The notes beneath the pieces were generated by a model. The model was given only the letters and a program-made list of their open reading frames with translations, did no database searches and was not told the DNA's origin. The position numbers and the translations under genes are program-made. A DNA stretch of 64,000 nucleotides. It comes from Scopulibacillus darangshiensis (GTDB lineage: Bacteria; Bacillota; Bacilli; Bacillales; Sporolactobacillaceae). Location of the stretch: contig NZ_SLXK01000015.1 of the NCBI RefSeq assembly GCF_004341035.1, positions 1 through 64,000 on the forward strand, given 5' to 3'. Each line of letters begins with the position of its first letter. The first letter of the stretch is position 1. Of this stretch, positions 1-8,254 are shown piece by piece.

Positions 1-15
1 TCGAGGACTTAACCA
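1..15 (+). rRNA. 3' tail of 23S rRNA (partial)
   Basis: The window opens on TCGAGGACTTAACCA, the conserved last bases of Bacillus 23S rRNA. The rest of the gene lies to the left. The 5S gene that follows in the same direction supports this reading. Confidence 0.6.
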
Positions 16-318
16 CACACCTATGGATGATGTTTTACCCTTGTTTTTTCGCTTCTGGTTTTGAAGGAACATGACGCACATCTTGTGCGGATGCTTCTTT
101 AAAAAGTTTGTTTGGACTGCAATATTATGTTGCGCTTTAACAAACTACATAAAAAGGTTTGTCAGAACGAAAGTTATCACAAACCGTATAAAGGTTTGTT
201 AGAACCAAGAAATTCGAGAAAGCCAATGACACATTACCGGAGTGTACAACTTGCGTACATGAGGATAATGAGGAATGCAGCTGACGAAGAAGTTTGCAGG
301 TTATCACAAACCGCAAGG
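16..318 (+). other. 23S-5S spacer, unusually long, with repeated hairpin motifs
   Basis: About 300 bases separate the 23S tail from 5S, longer than the usual Bacillus spacer. AAAGGTTTGTYAGAAC occurs at 153-168 and 190-205, and GTTATCACAAACCG at 173-186 and 300-313, the second copy ending just before 5S. ACAAACC and GGTTTGT at about 180-201 can fold into a hairpin. No convincing gene is seen. The repeats may be RNA-processing structures or remnants of spacer duplication. Confidence 0.55.
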
Positions 319-434
319 TCTGGCGGCAATAGCGAAGAGGTCACACCCGTTCCCATCCCGAACACGGTCGTTAAGCTCTTCAGCGCCGATGGTAATTGGG
401 GGCTTCCCCCTGTGAGAGTAGGACGTCGCCAGGC
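319..434 (+). rRNA. rrf: 5S ribosomal RNA
   Basis: About 116 bases matching the Bacillus 5S pattern: closing stem TCTGGCGGC against GTCGCCAGGC, the conserved AGCGAAGAGGTCACACCCG block, the CCGAACAC loop and the GAGAGTAGGACG end. It follows the 23S tail and precedes tRNA-Asn, as in a Bacillales rrn operon. The exact ends may be off by a base or two. Confidence 0.95.
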
Positions 435-480
435 GCCCTTTTTATGTACATAAAAATAATGTAGAATAGTAAAAGAGGAG

Positions 481-524
481 GAGACAGTAGTCTTCTTCGA
501 ATAATATTCCACAGTAGCTCAGTG
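481..524 (+). repeat. 44-bp direct repeat carrying a tRNA-Asn 5' fragment
   Basis: Positions 481-524 match 598-641 with one mismatch, offset 117 bp. The shared block includes the leader and the first 17 bases of tRNA-Asn. In the left copy the sequence leaves the tRNA after the D-stem (AGCTCAGTG), so this is a tRNA-Asn stub from a tandem duplication whose 3' part was lost or replaced. Confidence 0.85.
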
Positions 525-624
525 ACGAGCGTTGCATCTCGAATAAACCTCGAGTTGTCTCGATGCACAGGCTGCGTAAGATATGCTTGCAGAAGGAGAG
601 ACAGTAGTCATCTTCGAATAATAT

Positions 625-699
625 TCCACAGTAGCTCAGTGGTAGAGCTATCGGCTGTTAACCGATCGGTCGCAGGTTCGAATCCTGCCTGTGGAGCCA
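625..699 (+). tRNA. tRNA-Asn (GTT)
   Basis: 75 bases with encoded CCA. The acceptor stem TCCACAG pairs with CTGTGGA, the anticodon loop CTGTTAA carries GTT (657-659), and the T-arm GCAGGTTCGAATCCTGC is intact. It lies in the rrn operon behind 5S, one base before the tRNA-Thr half that forms the left end of the integrated element. Confidence 0.97.
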
Positions 700-700
700 T

Positions 701-745
701 TCGCTTCCATAGCTCAGCAGGTAGAGCGCTTCCATGGTAAGGAAG
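701..745 (+). repeat. attL: 5' half of tRNA-Thr, 45-bp direct repeat
   Basis: Identical over 45 bp to 18848-18892. It holds the tRNA-Thr acceptor 5' strand, D-arm and anticodon stem-loop, then breaks off at GGAAG. After that the sequence has no proper T-arm or matching acceptor strand. This is therefore the chromosomal 5' half left behind when the element integrated, still fused to the rRNA operon. Confidence 0.92.
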
Positions 746-837
746 TCGGTCTCTTCGGTTCAGTAAACCTTGGAGAGACGGGGCTTAAAGTCGATTTTTA
801 GGGAAATGGTCAGGACTTTACGCTTAAAGCTCTAACC

Positions 838-850
838 TTCACAGCTTTAC
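838..850 (+). other. Candidate integrase arm-type site (left)
   Basis: TTCACAGCTTTAC lies 93 bp inside attL. The same 13-mer lies at 18731-18743, 105 bp inside attR. Near-symmetric placement at both ends suggests arm sites for the tyrosine integrase. GCTTAAAG also occurs twice nearby (783-790, 822-829). Binding is inferred. Confidence 0.5.
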
Positions 851-863
851 ATATAAGATAAAC

Positions 864-913
864 AAAACCACTTTTCTTTTGAGGTAAAACTCATGAGAAA
901 GGTGGTTTTTTGT
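864..913 (+). terminator. Terminator hairpin before int
   Basis: AAAACCACTTTTCT pairs with AGAAAGGTGGTTTT (one G-T pair) and is followed by T residues. It would stop rRNA-operon transcription entering the element. The right arm contains the AGAAAGGTGG ribosome binding site of the integrase, so the same hairpin could also hide that site in read-through RNA. Confidence 0.75.
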
Positions 914-914
914 T

Positions 915-1829
915 GTGCTCTTAAGATTTGCTTACAAGGAATTTTATGCAGACAAGGAGCTTCAAGGTTTGCAAGGAACAACTCTGAAGGGCTATGACAT
1001 GCTCTTTGAGGACTTCATAGACTTTTGCGAGGAGCAAGGCATATCAAACATTGAGGATATTAACACAAGGGTACTGAAGAGCTTCCTCAGCTATTGTAAA
1101 AAAGAACGTGACAACGGAAACACCAGCTTAAACACCAAGCTCAAGAATTTTAATGTCTTCTTTAACTTTTTGGTATCTGAGGAGCTACTGGTAAGCAACC
1201 CAGCCAAGCCAATTAAGAAGTTTCAAGAGGACATATCTATTCAGAGCTTTTCAGACAACGAAATTAAGCAAATGTTGAGCTGGCTCAGGAGGTGCAAAAG
1301 AAGAGAGAATACACTTCACTCAGTGAGAAACCACACTATTTTTGTTGTTCTTCTAGGAACTGGCATGAGGATTGGTGAGCTAGTAAACCTCAGATGGTCA
1401 GACATTCACTATGAGAAGGGCTATATCACTGTCTTTGGTAAAACGAGAAGACAAGAAACTATTCCAATGACTGAGAAGGTTGAGCGTGAACTGGCTTACT
1501 GGAAGAGCTATTGTGAAAACAAATTTGATATGGTCTCCTCTTATGTGTTGGTTAATCAGAAAAACAAGCCAATAACGGTCAACGCTATTAAGTGCTTTTT
1601 CAAGCGTCTTTCTAAGGTTATGGAGTTCCCAGAGTCCAGAGTGTCAGCTCACACCCTCAGACATACATTTGCAAGGAAATTCATTGAGAATGGCGGAGAC
1701 GTGAGTGTCTTGAGTCGTATCCTCAGACACCAAAACTTACAGACAACCTCAAGGTATCTCAAGTTCTTCAGCAATACTCTGGCAGAGGACAATGAAAAAT
1801 ATAACGCCTTGAATGATTTGAACATATAG
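915..1829 (+). CDS. int: Tyrosine site-specific integrase
   Basis: 304 residues, GTG start 10 bases after AGAAAGGTGG. The N-terminal part (about 5-95) is a SAM-like core-binding domain and the C-terminal part a phage-integrase catalytic domain. The expected catalytic set is visible: R152 (GTGMRIGEL), K176, H246 and R249 (HTLRHTF), H272 and Y281 (TTSRYL). It is of XerC/D size and should catalyse integration and excision between the tRNA-Thr half-gene repeats. Its position beside attL fits. Expression may depend on read-through of the hairpin at 864-913. An excisionase is not obvious; one of the small proteins that follow could serve. Confidence 0.95.
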   Translation: MLLRFAYKEFYADKELQGLQGTTLKGYDMLFEDFIDFCEEQGISNIEDINTRVLKSFLSYCKKERDNGNTSLNTKLKNFNVFFNFLVSEELLVSNPAKPIKKFQEDISIQSFSDNEIKQMLSWLRRCKRRENTLHSVRNHTIFVVLLGTGMRIGELVNLRWSDIHYEKGYITVFGKTRRQETIPMTEKVERELAYWKSYCENKFDMVSSYVLVNQKNKPITVNAIKCFFKRLSKVMEFPESRVSAHTLRHTFARKFIENGGDVSVLSRILRHQNLQTTSRYLKFFSNTLAEDNEKYNALNDLNI

Positions 1830-1840
1830 GGGGTAACTCA

Positions 1841-1996
1841 GTGAGAAATATGAGCACATCAAAGTTGTTGGACTCCCTGAGGTTGCAAAAGAAGGCACTG
1901 GAACAGCTCATAGAATACGCAGAAACAGAAGAGGACAAGGGAGCTTATATGCTGGCTCTTAAGAGAACAGAAATAGCACTGGAGCAATACGAATGA
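1841..1996 (+). CDS. Small coiled-coil protein, unknown function
   Basis: 51 residues from a GTG start with AGGGGGT 7 bases upstream; an in-frame ATG at 1850 is too far from that site. The sequence is charged and helical (LDSLRLQKKALEQLIEYAE) with no recognised domain. Its TGA overlaps the first in-frame ATG of the next gene, suggesting translational coupling. It could be an excisionase-like or regulatory peptide, but nothing in the sequence proves it. Confidence 0.7.
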   Translation: MRNMSTSKLLDSLRLQKKALEQLIEYAETEEDKGAYMLALKRTEIALEQYE

Positions 1997-2007
1997 GGGG
2001 GCAAATG

Positions 2008-2253
2008 ATGATTCATAATGAATGGCTATTGTTGGTTGTTGAAGCCAAGCGTATTGGAGTAACTTTGGACGAGTTCCGGGAGTTTGTTTGCAATAGAACG
2101 CCCGACTCCCCGTATTTTAAACGCTTGATAAGACAGAAAGAAGCCCTTGAGTATCTCATTGAAAATGACAGAGAAGATGGCAAGGAGAAGGATTTGAAGA
2201 TTCATGAGCAGGCGCTTGAGGACGTACTCAGAGAGATAAGGAAATTTAGATAA
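2008..2253 (+). CDS. SinI-like anti-repressor domain protein
   Basis: 81 residues from ATG 2008 with GGGGG 6 bases upstream (ATG 2005 and 1993 are alternatives). The N-terminus NEWLLLVVEAKRIGVTLDEF closely follows the SinI/SinR dimerisation hook of Bacillus (LDQEWVELMVEAKEANISPEEIRK in pattern). SinI sequesters the repressor SinR, which controls biofilm genes. A SinI-type domain on a mobile element could antagonise the element's own repressor or the host SinR/SlrR. The remaining 50 residues are a charged helix. The domain match is strong by eye; the target is inferred. Confidence 0.7.
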   Translation: MIHNEWLLLVVEAKRIGVTLDEFREFVCNRTPDSPYFKRLIRQKEALEYLIENDREDGKEKDLKIHEQALEDVLREIRKFR

Positions 2254-2457
2254 ATGCAAGGAAGCTCCCACTCAGTTTGGCGACTTGAGGGAGCTTCAAA
2301 GGGAAATAAACGAGGTTGCTCACCAGCTGACAACTGGAAGCCCTCAAAATAATGAGGTTTAACACTCAACCAAATAAAAGAGGGTTGCAACGCTCACTCT
2401 TATTTTACCAAGGGAAAGTGCTTCAAGGCAACCTTCAATACTGGAGGTTTATTTGTC
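2254..2457 (+). other. Intergenic, 204 bp
   Basis: No start codon with a ribosome binding site was found. A reading frame from about 2251 to 2361 is open and helix-like but has no usable start, so it may be a broken small gene. GGTTGC and GCAACC around 2383-2433 could form a weak leader hairpin before the next gene. Confidence 0.4.
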
Positions 2458-3213
2458 ATGGAATCATTAAGAGAATACTCGCAGTTTGACACGGTGAAGG
2501 AAATGGATGAATTCATATCTAAGGTACTAGCTCATTTTGATCTTAAAAAAACAGAGAGGGAGCTTCTCTGGATTATAGCTGGTCATTCTTGCAAGTTCAT
2601 TGGAGTGAGCTTCTTAAAGTTGGCTTCCATGGCTAAAGCTATGGGAGTCTCCAAGAAGACGATACAAAGAGCTTTGAAGGCTCTCAGTGAGCTGGGAATA
2701 ATAAAGCGTATACGGACGCTCAGACCAGTAAGAGGGGGCTTTGGAGCTTCCATTACTGTTATATGTCCAGTCGATTTGTCCACTCGTGAGGAAGCAAATG
2801 AGCCAGCTCCAGAGGGCACACAAGAACCAAAGAAGAAAAAAGAAGCATTTCCTTTTAAAGCTTATTCAAAAGATATTAAATACATACGACAACCAGAGTC
2901 AATTGATTATACATATTTGGAAGAATGGCTTCCTCAAGAGTTCATCAAAGCAGTAAAGCCATTTGTTTCACCAGAGGAAGCCTTCTCTCTTTGGGGTAAG
3001 GTTCAAGTTGCTTCAAAGAGATATGCTCCCTCAGTGATTAATGTTCTTGAGCCAGCTATAAGAGCATTTAAAGCCAGTGTGTTGGCTTACAAGGCAAGGC
3101 GTATAAAGAAAAGCTTTGGGGGGTACTTCTGGGGTTCGCTTTGTGGTGTCTTGGGTGTTGAACAAAGGAGAGCTTGCAAATCTGGGATTGACTCCTCATG
3201 GTTATTTAATTAA
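2458..3213 (+). CDS. Helix-turn-helix protein, plasmid/phage type
   Basis: 251 residues, ATG after ACTGGAGGTTTATTTGTC. Residues about 30-100 form a winged-helix region (LASMAKAMGVSKKTIQRALK, then ALSELGIIKRI). A lysine-rich linker and a helical C-terminal half follow. Similar proteins sit on Bacillus plasmids and phages and are thought to act in replication or regulation. No nuclease or primase motif is seen. Given its position after integrase it may be a replication or transcription regulator of the element. Confidence 0.65.
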   Translation: MESLREYSQFDTVKEMDEFISKVLAHFDLKKTERELLWIIAGHSCKFIGVSFLKLASMAKAMGVSKKTIQRALKALSELGIIKRIRTLRPVRGGFGASITVICPVDLSTREEANEPAPEGTQEPKKKKEAFPFKAYSKDIKYIRQPESIDYTYLEEWLPQEFIKAVKPFVSPEEAFSLWGKVQVASKRYAPSVINVLEPAIRAFKASVLAYKARRIKKSFGGYFWGSLCGVLGVEQRRACKSGIDSSWLFN

Positions 3214-3270
3214 AAAAACATATTGACTCTTGCCATATTTTAGATAAGTATTTAATATGGGGGTATTACA

Positions 3271-3879
3271 ATGTTCAATTTTTTCAAAAATAAAAAACCA
3301 AGGGGCTTAATTAAATATTTTGGCTTAACCGATCTCTGGCTGAATGAACTAACCGAGGAGCAACGTGAGGAAGTAAGAAAACGTTTTGATATGGGTATGG
3401 GAATTAATAGAGATTCAGTTGATAAAGAGGAAATCTCAAGCACTTCTATGCTCATTGAGGATTTTTTAATTGATATGGCTCAAGGAATTTCAGACCCTGA
3501 AACGAAAATTAAGCTTCTTGATATTGCTGACAACAAAGGGAAAGACACAAGGAAAACCATAATAGACGATCACTATGTAACTATGGGTAAATGGCAAGAG
3601 ATAAAAAAGATGGCATATAAGGATAATAGACATTACCCAAGGCTTATTAAAATACTCAAACATGATTGTGCTATTTATGATGAATTTAAGATTCAATATT
3701 TCAAAGAAAATAAAATGGAGGTTACCTATCCAGCTTTTAAAGAACTAGCTCTGGCTTATGAGAGAACTGGAGAATATGAAAAAGCTATTGAGATAAGCAA
3801 GATAGCGATTGAAAAGGAAGTCAAAGAGCACACCTCATTTGAAAGACGTATCAATAAACTTGAAAAGAAATTGATATAA
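3271..3879 (+). CDS. TPR-like protein of unknown function
   Basis: 202 residues, ATG after GGGGGTATTACA. The C-terminal part (about 150-180, FKELALAYERTGEYEKAIEISK) has the tetratricopeptide repeat pattern; the rest is helical and charged. A TTGACT box at 3223 suggests a promoter, though the -10 is poor. It is 14 bp upstream of the DUF4365 gene, and both have lower GC than the packaging genes, so the pair looks like a cargo module. A partner or sensor role for the nuclease-like protein is inferred. Confidence 0.65.
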   Translation: MFNFFKNKKPRGLIKYFGLTDLWLNELTEEQREEVRKRFDMGMGINRDSVDKEEISSTSMLIEDFLIDMAQGISDPETKIKLLDIADNKGKDTRKTIIDDHYVTMGKWQEIKKMAYKDNRHYPRLIKILKHDCAIYDEFKIQYFKENKMEVTYPAFKELALAYERTGEYEKAIEISKIAIEKEVKEHTSFERRINKLEKKLI

Positions 3880-3893
3880 ACGGGGGTTGGAAA

Positions 3894-5174
3894 ATGGACT
3901 TAAAAAGGTCTCAATATGATGAAAACAACAAAAATGAAGGTAAATCAATTAGGTTCTTTGAAGGTGTAATAGAAGAAAACGGTTGGAAATATAGACGACA
4001 AGAAAAAGATAATGATATTGATGGTGAGATAGAGACTTTTTCTGAAAACGGAGAAACAACAGCAAAAGTCATAAAAGTTCAATTAAAGGCTACAACTTTA
4101 TTGGAGTTAAACAAAGATTTAGTAGTATTTGATTGCCCAGTAAAGTTTTTGAACTTTTGTGATGTATGTGATATTCCAATTATTATAGTTGTATATGGAG
4201 TCGAAGAGAAAAAAGCATATTGGCTATGGACACAAAAATATATCTTACAGACTTTGGAAAATAATAATCCTAAATGGAGGGAAAACACTTCTAGTGTAAG
4301 AATAAAGATACCAATAACCAATGAAGTTTTAGAACATGAGAGATTTTACAGCGAAATAGATAGGATTTCTATTGAAGGAATTAATGAGATTCAGCAATGG
4401 AGGAAACAAGATACAAGTGAATATTACTATACAATATTAGAGGAAAAAGATAATTCCACTTTAAGCAAAAGAAGAATCAATGCCAAAATATACATAGAGC
4501 GCTCTTTGGCTTCTTCAAAGGATGCCATGATTGAACTCATTAAAAAGATAAATGAAAAGGTTAAAAGCAATAATTATAACAAAGGTGTTTTAGAAGGAAA
4601 AAAGATTACTTTGGAGCCAGATTATGTTTGGCTATATTTCTATGACGATTTAATTCAGATTGAGCATGGACTCCCTTTTTGTAGAACGGAATGGCTTGAT
4701 AAGAAAAAAAATAACGCACCTATATTATTAAAAGAATATGACCAATTAATTTCCGATTTCAACATTAGAGTTAAATGGGAATATAACAGACCATTGCAAA
4801 AATATTTGATAACAAACTCGCATTCAAAAAACCAATATTTGGAGGATGTAAGGGGAGCTCTTAATTTTGCAATTGAGGAGCTTGAGTTACTTCCAAAATA
4901 CTTTAGTGAGAAAGACAAAGACATATTTTATAATCACATCAATGAAAAACGTAAAGAATATACAAGTAACTATTTGGTATTGAGCGATTTGCTCCCGCCT
5001 TATGAATGTAGAACCCTACAAGGGGAATTGCATAACGCATTGTGTGATTTAGATAACTTAGCTATTGCAATTGAAAATAAGCAAGGAAATGAATATTACC
5101 TGAATAGCCAATACGTTTCAAAATTCTTTTCTCATCTTATAACTTTAAGAAGTGAAATCAAGAAAATAATATAA
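3894..5174 (+). CDS. DUF4365 nuclease-like protein
   Basis: 426 residues, ATG after CGGGGGTTGGAAA. The first 130 residues match DUF4365: an EGKSIRFFEGVIEENGWKYR helix, then DNDIDGEIE (D41/D43/E45) and KVIKVQLKA (Q63-x-K65), the active-site layout of a PD-(D/E)xK nuclease. The remaining 300 residues are helical and unrecognised. DUF4365 proteins are often found in mobile elements and near defence genes. Together with the TPR gene upstream it is a plausible antiphage pair; DNA or RNA cleavage is inferred, not shown. Confidence 0.75.
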   Translation: MDLKRSQYDENNKNEGKSIRFFEGVIEENGWKYRRQEKDNDIDGEIETFSENGETTAKVIKVQLKATTLLELNKDLVVFDCPVKFLNFCDVCDIPIIIVVYGVEEKKAYWLWTQKYILQTLENNNPKWRENTSSVRIKIPITNEVLEHERFYSEIDRISIEGINEIQQWRKQDTSEYYYTILEEKDNSTLSKRRINAKIYIERSLASSKDAMIELIKKINEKVKSNNYNKGVLEGKKITLEPDYVWLYFYDDLIQIEHGLPFCRTEWLDKKKNNAPILLKEYDQLISDFNIRVKWEYNRPLQKYLITNSHSKNQYLEDVRGALNFAIEELELLPKYFSEKDKDIFYNHINEKRKEYTSNYLVLSDLLPPYECRTLQGELHNALCDLDNLAIAIENKQGNEYYLNSQYVSKFFSHLITLRSEIKKII

Positions 5175-5382
5175 TTGATTGTTATCAGGTAATTTCTTTC
5201 GAAGGTAGCTTTTGGCTGATCGAAAGGGTGACCTCACTATCAGGGATTTATTCCATTGTTTAACCTTAAGGGCTACTCCTCAATAGTCTCTTTAAGTGTC
5301 GATATTTGGCGAATGAAACTTGTAGGTAATTTGCTCCTCTTGTTGAATAAGTTAAGTTATTAGACAAAGGGGGAGAATAATT

Positions 5383-5763
5383 ATGACTGAGCTAGACACT
5401 AAACAAAAAGTTTTGGTTGCTATTTATTTGGAGTATCAAAAGGATTTACCTAAAATGGATAATATAACATCAGAAAACCTCTCGCTAGATAACAGGGTGT
5501 TTAACACAGCACTAATCAAACTAGAGAACGAAGGATTAATAAAAGGGCTGAAAACAACCAAGTTTGATGTTTTTACTGCTTTTGTGATGATGACTAATCT
5601 CGGGATTAACTATGTAGAGGAAAAACTTGAGATTAAACCAACCTTATCAAATGGTGAGAAGGTGAGGGAGGTTACCAAAAAGGTCACCTCATGGGGGTAT
5701 ACTGAGTTGAAAGACTTCTCAGCTAAGTTTCTAGCTGAGTTTGTAAAAGGTATACTTAAATAG
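5383..5763 (+). CDS. YjcQ-like winged-helix protein
   Basis: 126 residues, ATG after AAAGGGGGAGAATAATT. Residues about 5-60 (KVLVAIYLEYQKD..., FNTALIKLENEGLIKGL) form a winged helix of the YjcQ type seen in phage and SPbeta-like regions. The C-terminal half is helical with an amphipathic end. It may be a small DNA-binding regulator. It lies 39 bp upstream of the DUF4145 gene and may be co-transcribed with it. Confidence 0.6.
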   Translation: MTELDTKQKVLVAIYLEYQKDLPKMDNITSENLSLDNRVFNTALIKLENEGLIKGLKTTKFDVFTAFVMMTNLGINYVEEKLEIKPTLSNGEKVREVTKKVTSWGYTELKDFSAKFLAEFVKGILK

Positions 5764-5801
5764 CGCTCAATAATATCTGGTGTAAAAAAGAGGGGAAGGT
5801 C

Positions 5802-6497
5802 ATGAGTGATACCAAAATATTAACTTGTTTTCACTGTGGGAATAAAACTCCCATGGAGTGTGTTAATCAATATAAAGACGTAGAAGTGGACTATTGTTAT
5901 GATGATGAAATAGGTAAAGATGTTCCGGTTGCTGAGTATTATGAGGAGTATTCCTTTTATAAGTGCCCAGTTTGCCAGCGTATCTCTATTGGATTGAATA
6001 GCTGGGACACAACTGTATTTCATCCAGTAACAGGAGATCCATTTGAGGATTTTCGCTTTATTTACCCCAATGTTACAGCTGATATGAAACATCTCCCTGA
6101 AGATGTTAAAGGTGCTTATGAGTCAGCCTTAAAGGTTAAAAATATAGATCATGCTATTTGCGCTTTATCATTGAGAAGAACCCTAGAAATTATGTGTAAG
6201 CAAAAAGGAGCAAAAGGTGATAGTCTTTATAAGAAATTAAAGTTCCTATCAGATAAAGGAACTATCCCGCCAATATTAGACAACATCTCCCTCATTATTA
6301 AAGACCTTGGAAATGAAGCTGCTCATGGTGATGAAGCAATTTTTGATAAAAATATTATAGATTCAATGATAAGGTTCACTAACATTGTACTTGAGTACGT
6401 TTATTTACTCCCGAGAGAATTGAAGAGAATACAATTTGAGATGGAACTTAGAGAGGAAGAAAAACAGCAAAAGGAGCAAGAAAAGCAAGTTACTTAG
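5802..6497 (+). CDS. DUF4145 protein with zinc ribbon
   Basis: 231 residues, ATG after AGAGGGGAAGGTC. A zinc ribbon is formed by C9/C12 and C55/C58 (CFHC and CPVC). Residues about 100-205 match DUF4145 (ALSLRRTLEIMCKQKG, then IKDLGNEAAHG). The tail is a charged helix ending in glutamine/lysine repeats. DUF4145 occurs alone or fused to restriction and other defence proteins; the biochemical role is unknown. Here it is probably another accessory gene of the satellite. Confidence 0.75.
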   Translation: MSDTKILTCFHCGNKTPMECVNQYKDVEVDYCYDDEIGKDVPVAEYYEEYSFYKCPVCQRISIGLNSWDTTVFHPVTGDPFEDFRFIYPNVTADMKHLPEDVKGAYESALKVKNIDHAICALSLRRTLEIMCKQKGAKGDSLYKKLKFLSDKGTIPPILDNISLIIKDLGNEAAHGDEAIFDKNIIDSMIRFTNIVLEYVYLLPRELKRIQFEMELREEEKQQKEQEKQVT

Positions 6498-6570
6498 AGT
6501 TAGTACCCGATAGGGTGCTTTAATAAGAAATATGAATAATTATGTTAAAGTTAATTCGGAGGTTTAAGCA

Positions 6571-6816
6571 TTGCATATGAAGAATTTTATACTTCACGGA
6601 GATATATTGTCAGTTGAAGTTAAAATTGAAGATGTTGACTATATTTTTGGTGTTCAATGGAAAACCCCTGAAAAGCCATACGGTGAAACATGGACACTAA
6701 AATCTTATTGTAATAAATCCACTGGTAAAAAGGATTTATCAAAAAGAGAAATTGAGAAGTTTATGGATACAATTAATGCAAGATGGAACTGGAATATGGA
6801 AGCATATCAAAAGTAA
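6571..6816 (+). CDS. Small protein, unknown function
   Basis: 81 residues from TTG 6571, which sits 8 bases after GGAGG; ATG 6577 is possible but less well spaced. The composition is beta-rich and acidic/aromatic (DVDYIFGVQWKTPEKPYGETW). No domain recognised. It ends the accessory block before a long gene-free stretch. Confidence 0.6.
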   Translation: MHMKNFILHGDILSVEVKIEDVDYIFGVQWKTPEKPYGETWTLKSYCNKSTGKKDLSKREIEKFMDTINARWNWNMEAYQK

Positions 6817-8010
6817 TAAACTTTAACTCATAGGTGACATTTTGATGGCTTGTAAGTAGGCGACTGGCTCACTTACAAAGTTTTTGAGTTGGAACTTCTA
6901 AGGTGAACTTATTCGTTGGTTGGGAGGTTGACTCTACAGGGTGGTTTGTTCAAACCCCGACCTCCTCACGAGCGATCCTCTATTATTCACCTCCAGAGTC
7001 ATTTCCTAGCCCTGAGAAGCGTCTCATAATCCTTCCTACAAGCACCAGTTCTCAGATCAAACCAAAGAGCAAGCTCACAAGAAACCCCGAGGAGACAGCA
7101 CTCACAAGCTTTTACCCAGTGCTCCAGTTCCTTGAGTTCCAGCTCCCGAAAAACCCAAGAGTAGAGACCACTTTCCCGCCATTTTGAGCCTTATTAGACC
7201 ACTTCCCTAGTACCCTCCAGAGAAGAACGCTGATATAGAGCCATTCTTGAGACCACTTTCTAAATAGGGAAGTAGTTTGGAGCTACTGAGTAGCCAGCTC
7301 ATAGGGTGGACTTAAGAGCCCAGATCATGAATACACTTTCTTTCTCTTGTTATTTGTTCCCTTTGATACAGCCCTCAAGTGCTACCTCAAGAACAGCTAA
7401 CAAGAAGGCTTCTGAGGACTTCAACGGGAGCCAGATCAATAAGAGCCTAGCTCAAGCAATCCGAGAGAGACTACTGTGGTGCTACCCGAGTGTCAGCCCT
7501 TGAGGTGATGACTCATAAACTGGCTGGCTCATTAGTTGTCGTCATGTGTTCCATTATGAGATAGCCTTGAGAGCTTCATATTTAGCTTGTGTTGTATCCT
7601 TTGTGCGCTTCTAGTGTTATTGTTCTAATAAGCGGTTAAGCGTATCATAGGTCTTCTGGCGGGCTTCTCTTGAGTGCTGGCTCAGAGGTTGAACTTTGAG
7701 GGGAAATTCAAGAGGAAAAAATTATGAGAGGTAGGGGTATTCTCACACACACATAGTGACATTTATAGAAAATATAAAAATAGAAAGTGCCTTGGTAGTT
7801 ACTTCCAGAGTCTACCTCCTGAGTCCATCTCAAACCAAGCAACCAAAGAGCTGACTCTCTCAAGCTCCAGCTCCATACCCCCCCCCCCTATGAGTTGAAC
7901 AGGGGAGGGGGCATTTTCTAGTGTAACTATCTAATTTTATATTAAAATTTTATTTCTCAAAGTTCCCAGATCAAAGGGTATAAAAAAGTAGAAAAATATT
8001 AATTTAGGGG

Positions 8011-8040
8011 TTGACAAGTTTAGATTTGTAATGCTATCTT
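8011..8040 (+). promoter_or_regulatory. Sigma-A-type promoter in AT-rich region
   Basis: A perfect TTGACA at 8011-8016, 18-bp spacer, and TATCTT at 8035-8040 preceded by TGC (extended -10). No gene starts for 540 bp downstream, so it likely drives a small RNA or a long leader. Confidence 0.6.
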
Positions 8041-8046
8041 TTATTC

Positions 8047-8254
8047 TTAGGTTGTTACTAATAAGGTTACCCTATTAGATTAACTAATTAAGGTTCACCT
8101 CATATATTATTCTAATTATATTTTACTAATATACTTAACTAGATAAGCTAACTAGTAAACCATATATAGATTAAATATAAGGTGTATTAATAAGTTTAAC
8201 TCAAAAGTGTTGAAAATCACTAATATAGTCTTATTACTAAATTTCAACGTTTTT
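8047..8254 (+). ncRNA. Candidate small RNA of about 205 nt
   Basis: It starts about 7 bases after the promoter at 8011-8040 and ends at GTTGAAA (8209-8215) pairing with TTTCAAC (8242-8248) followed by GTTTTT. It is AT-rich, with the CTAATA/TATTAG inverted repeat near its 5' end. It could be a replication-control RNA or a leader. No coding potential is seen. Confidence 0.35.

Noticed and set aside
6903-7503. Two open frames (94 and 65 codons) in the gene-free part of the element
   Set aside because: Proline/serine-rich read-out, no good ribosome binding site, no domain; more likely non-coding.
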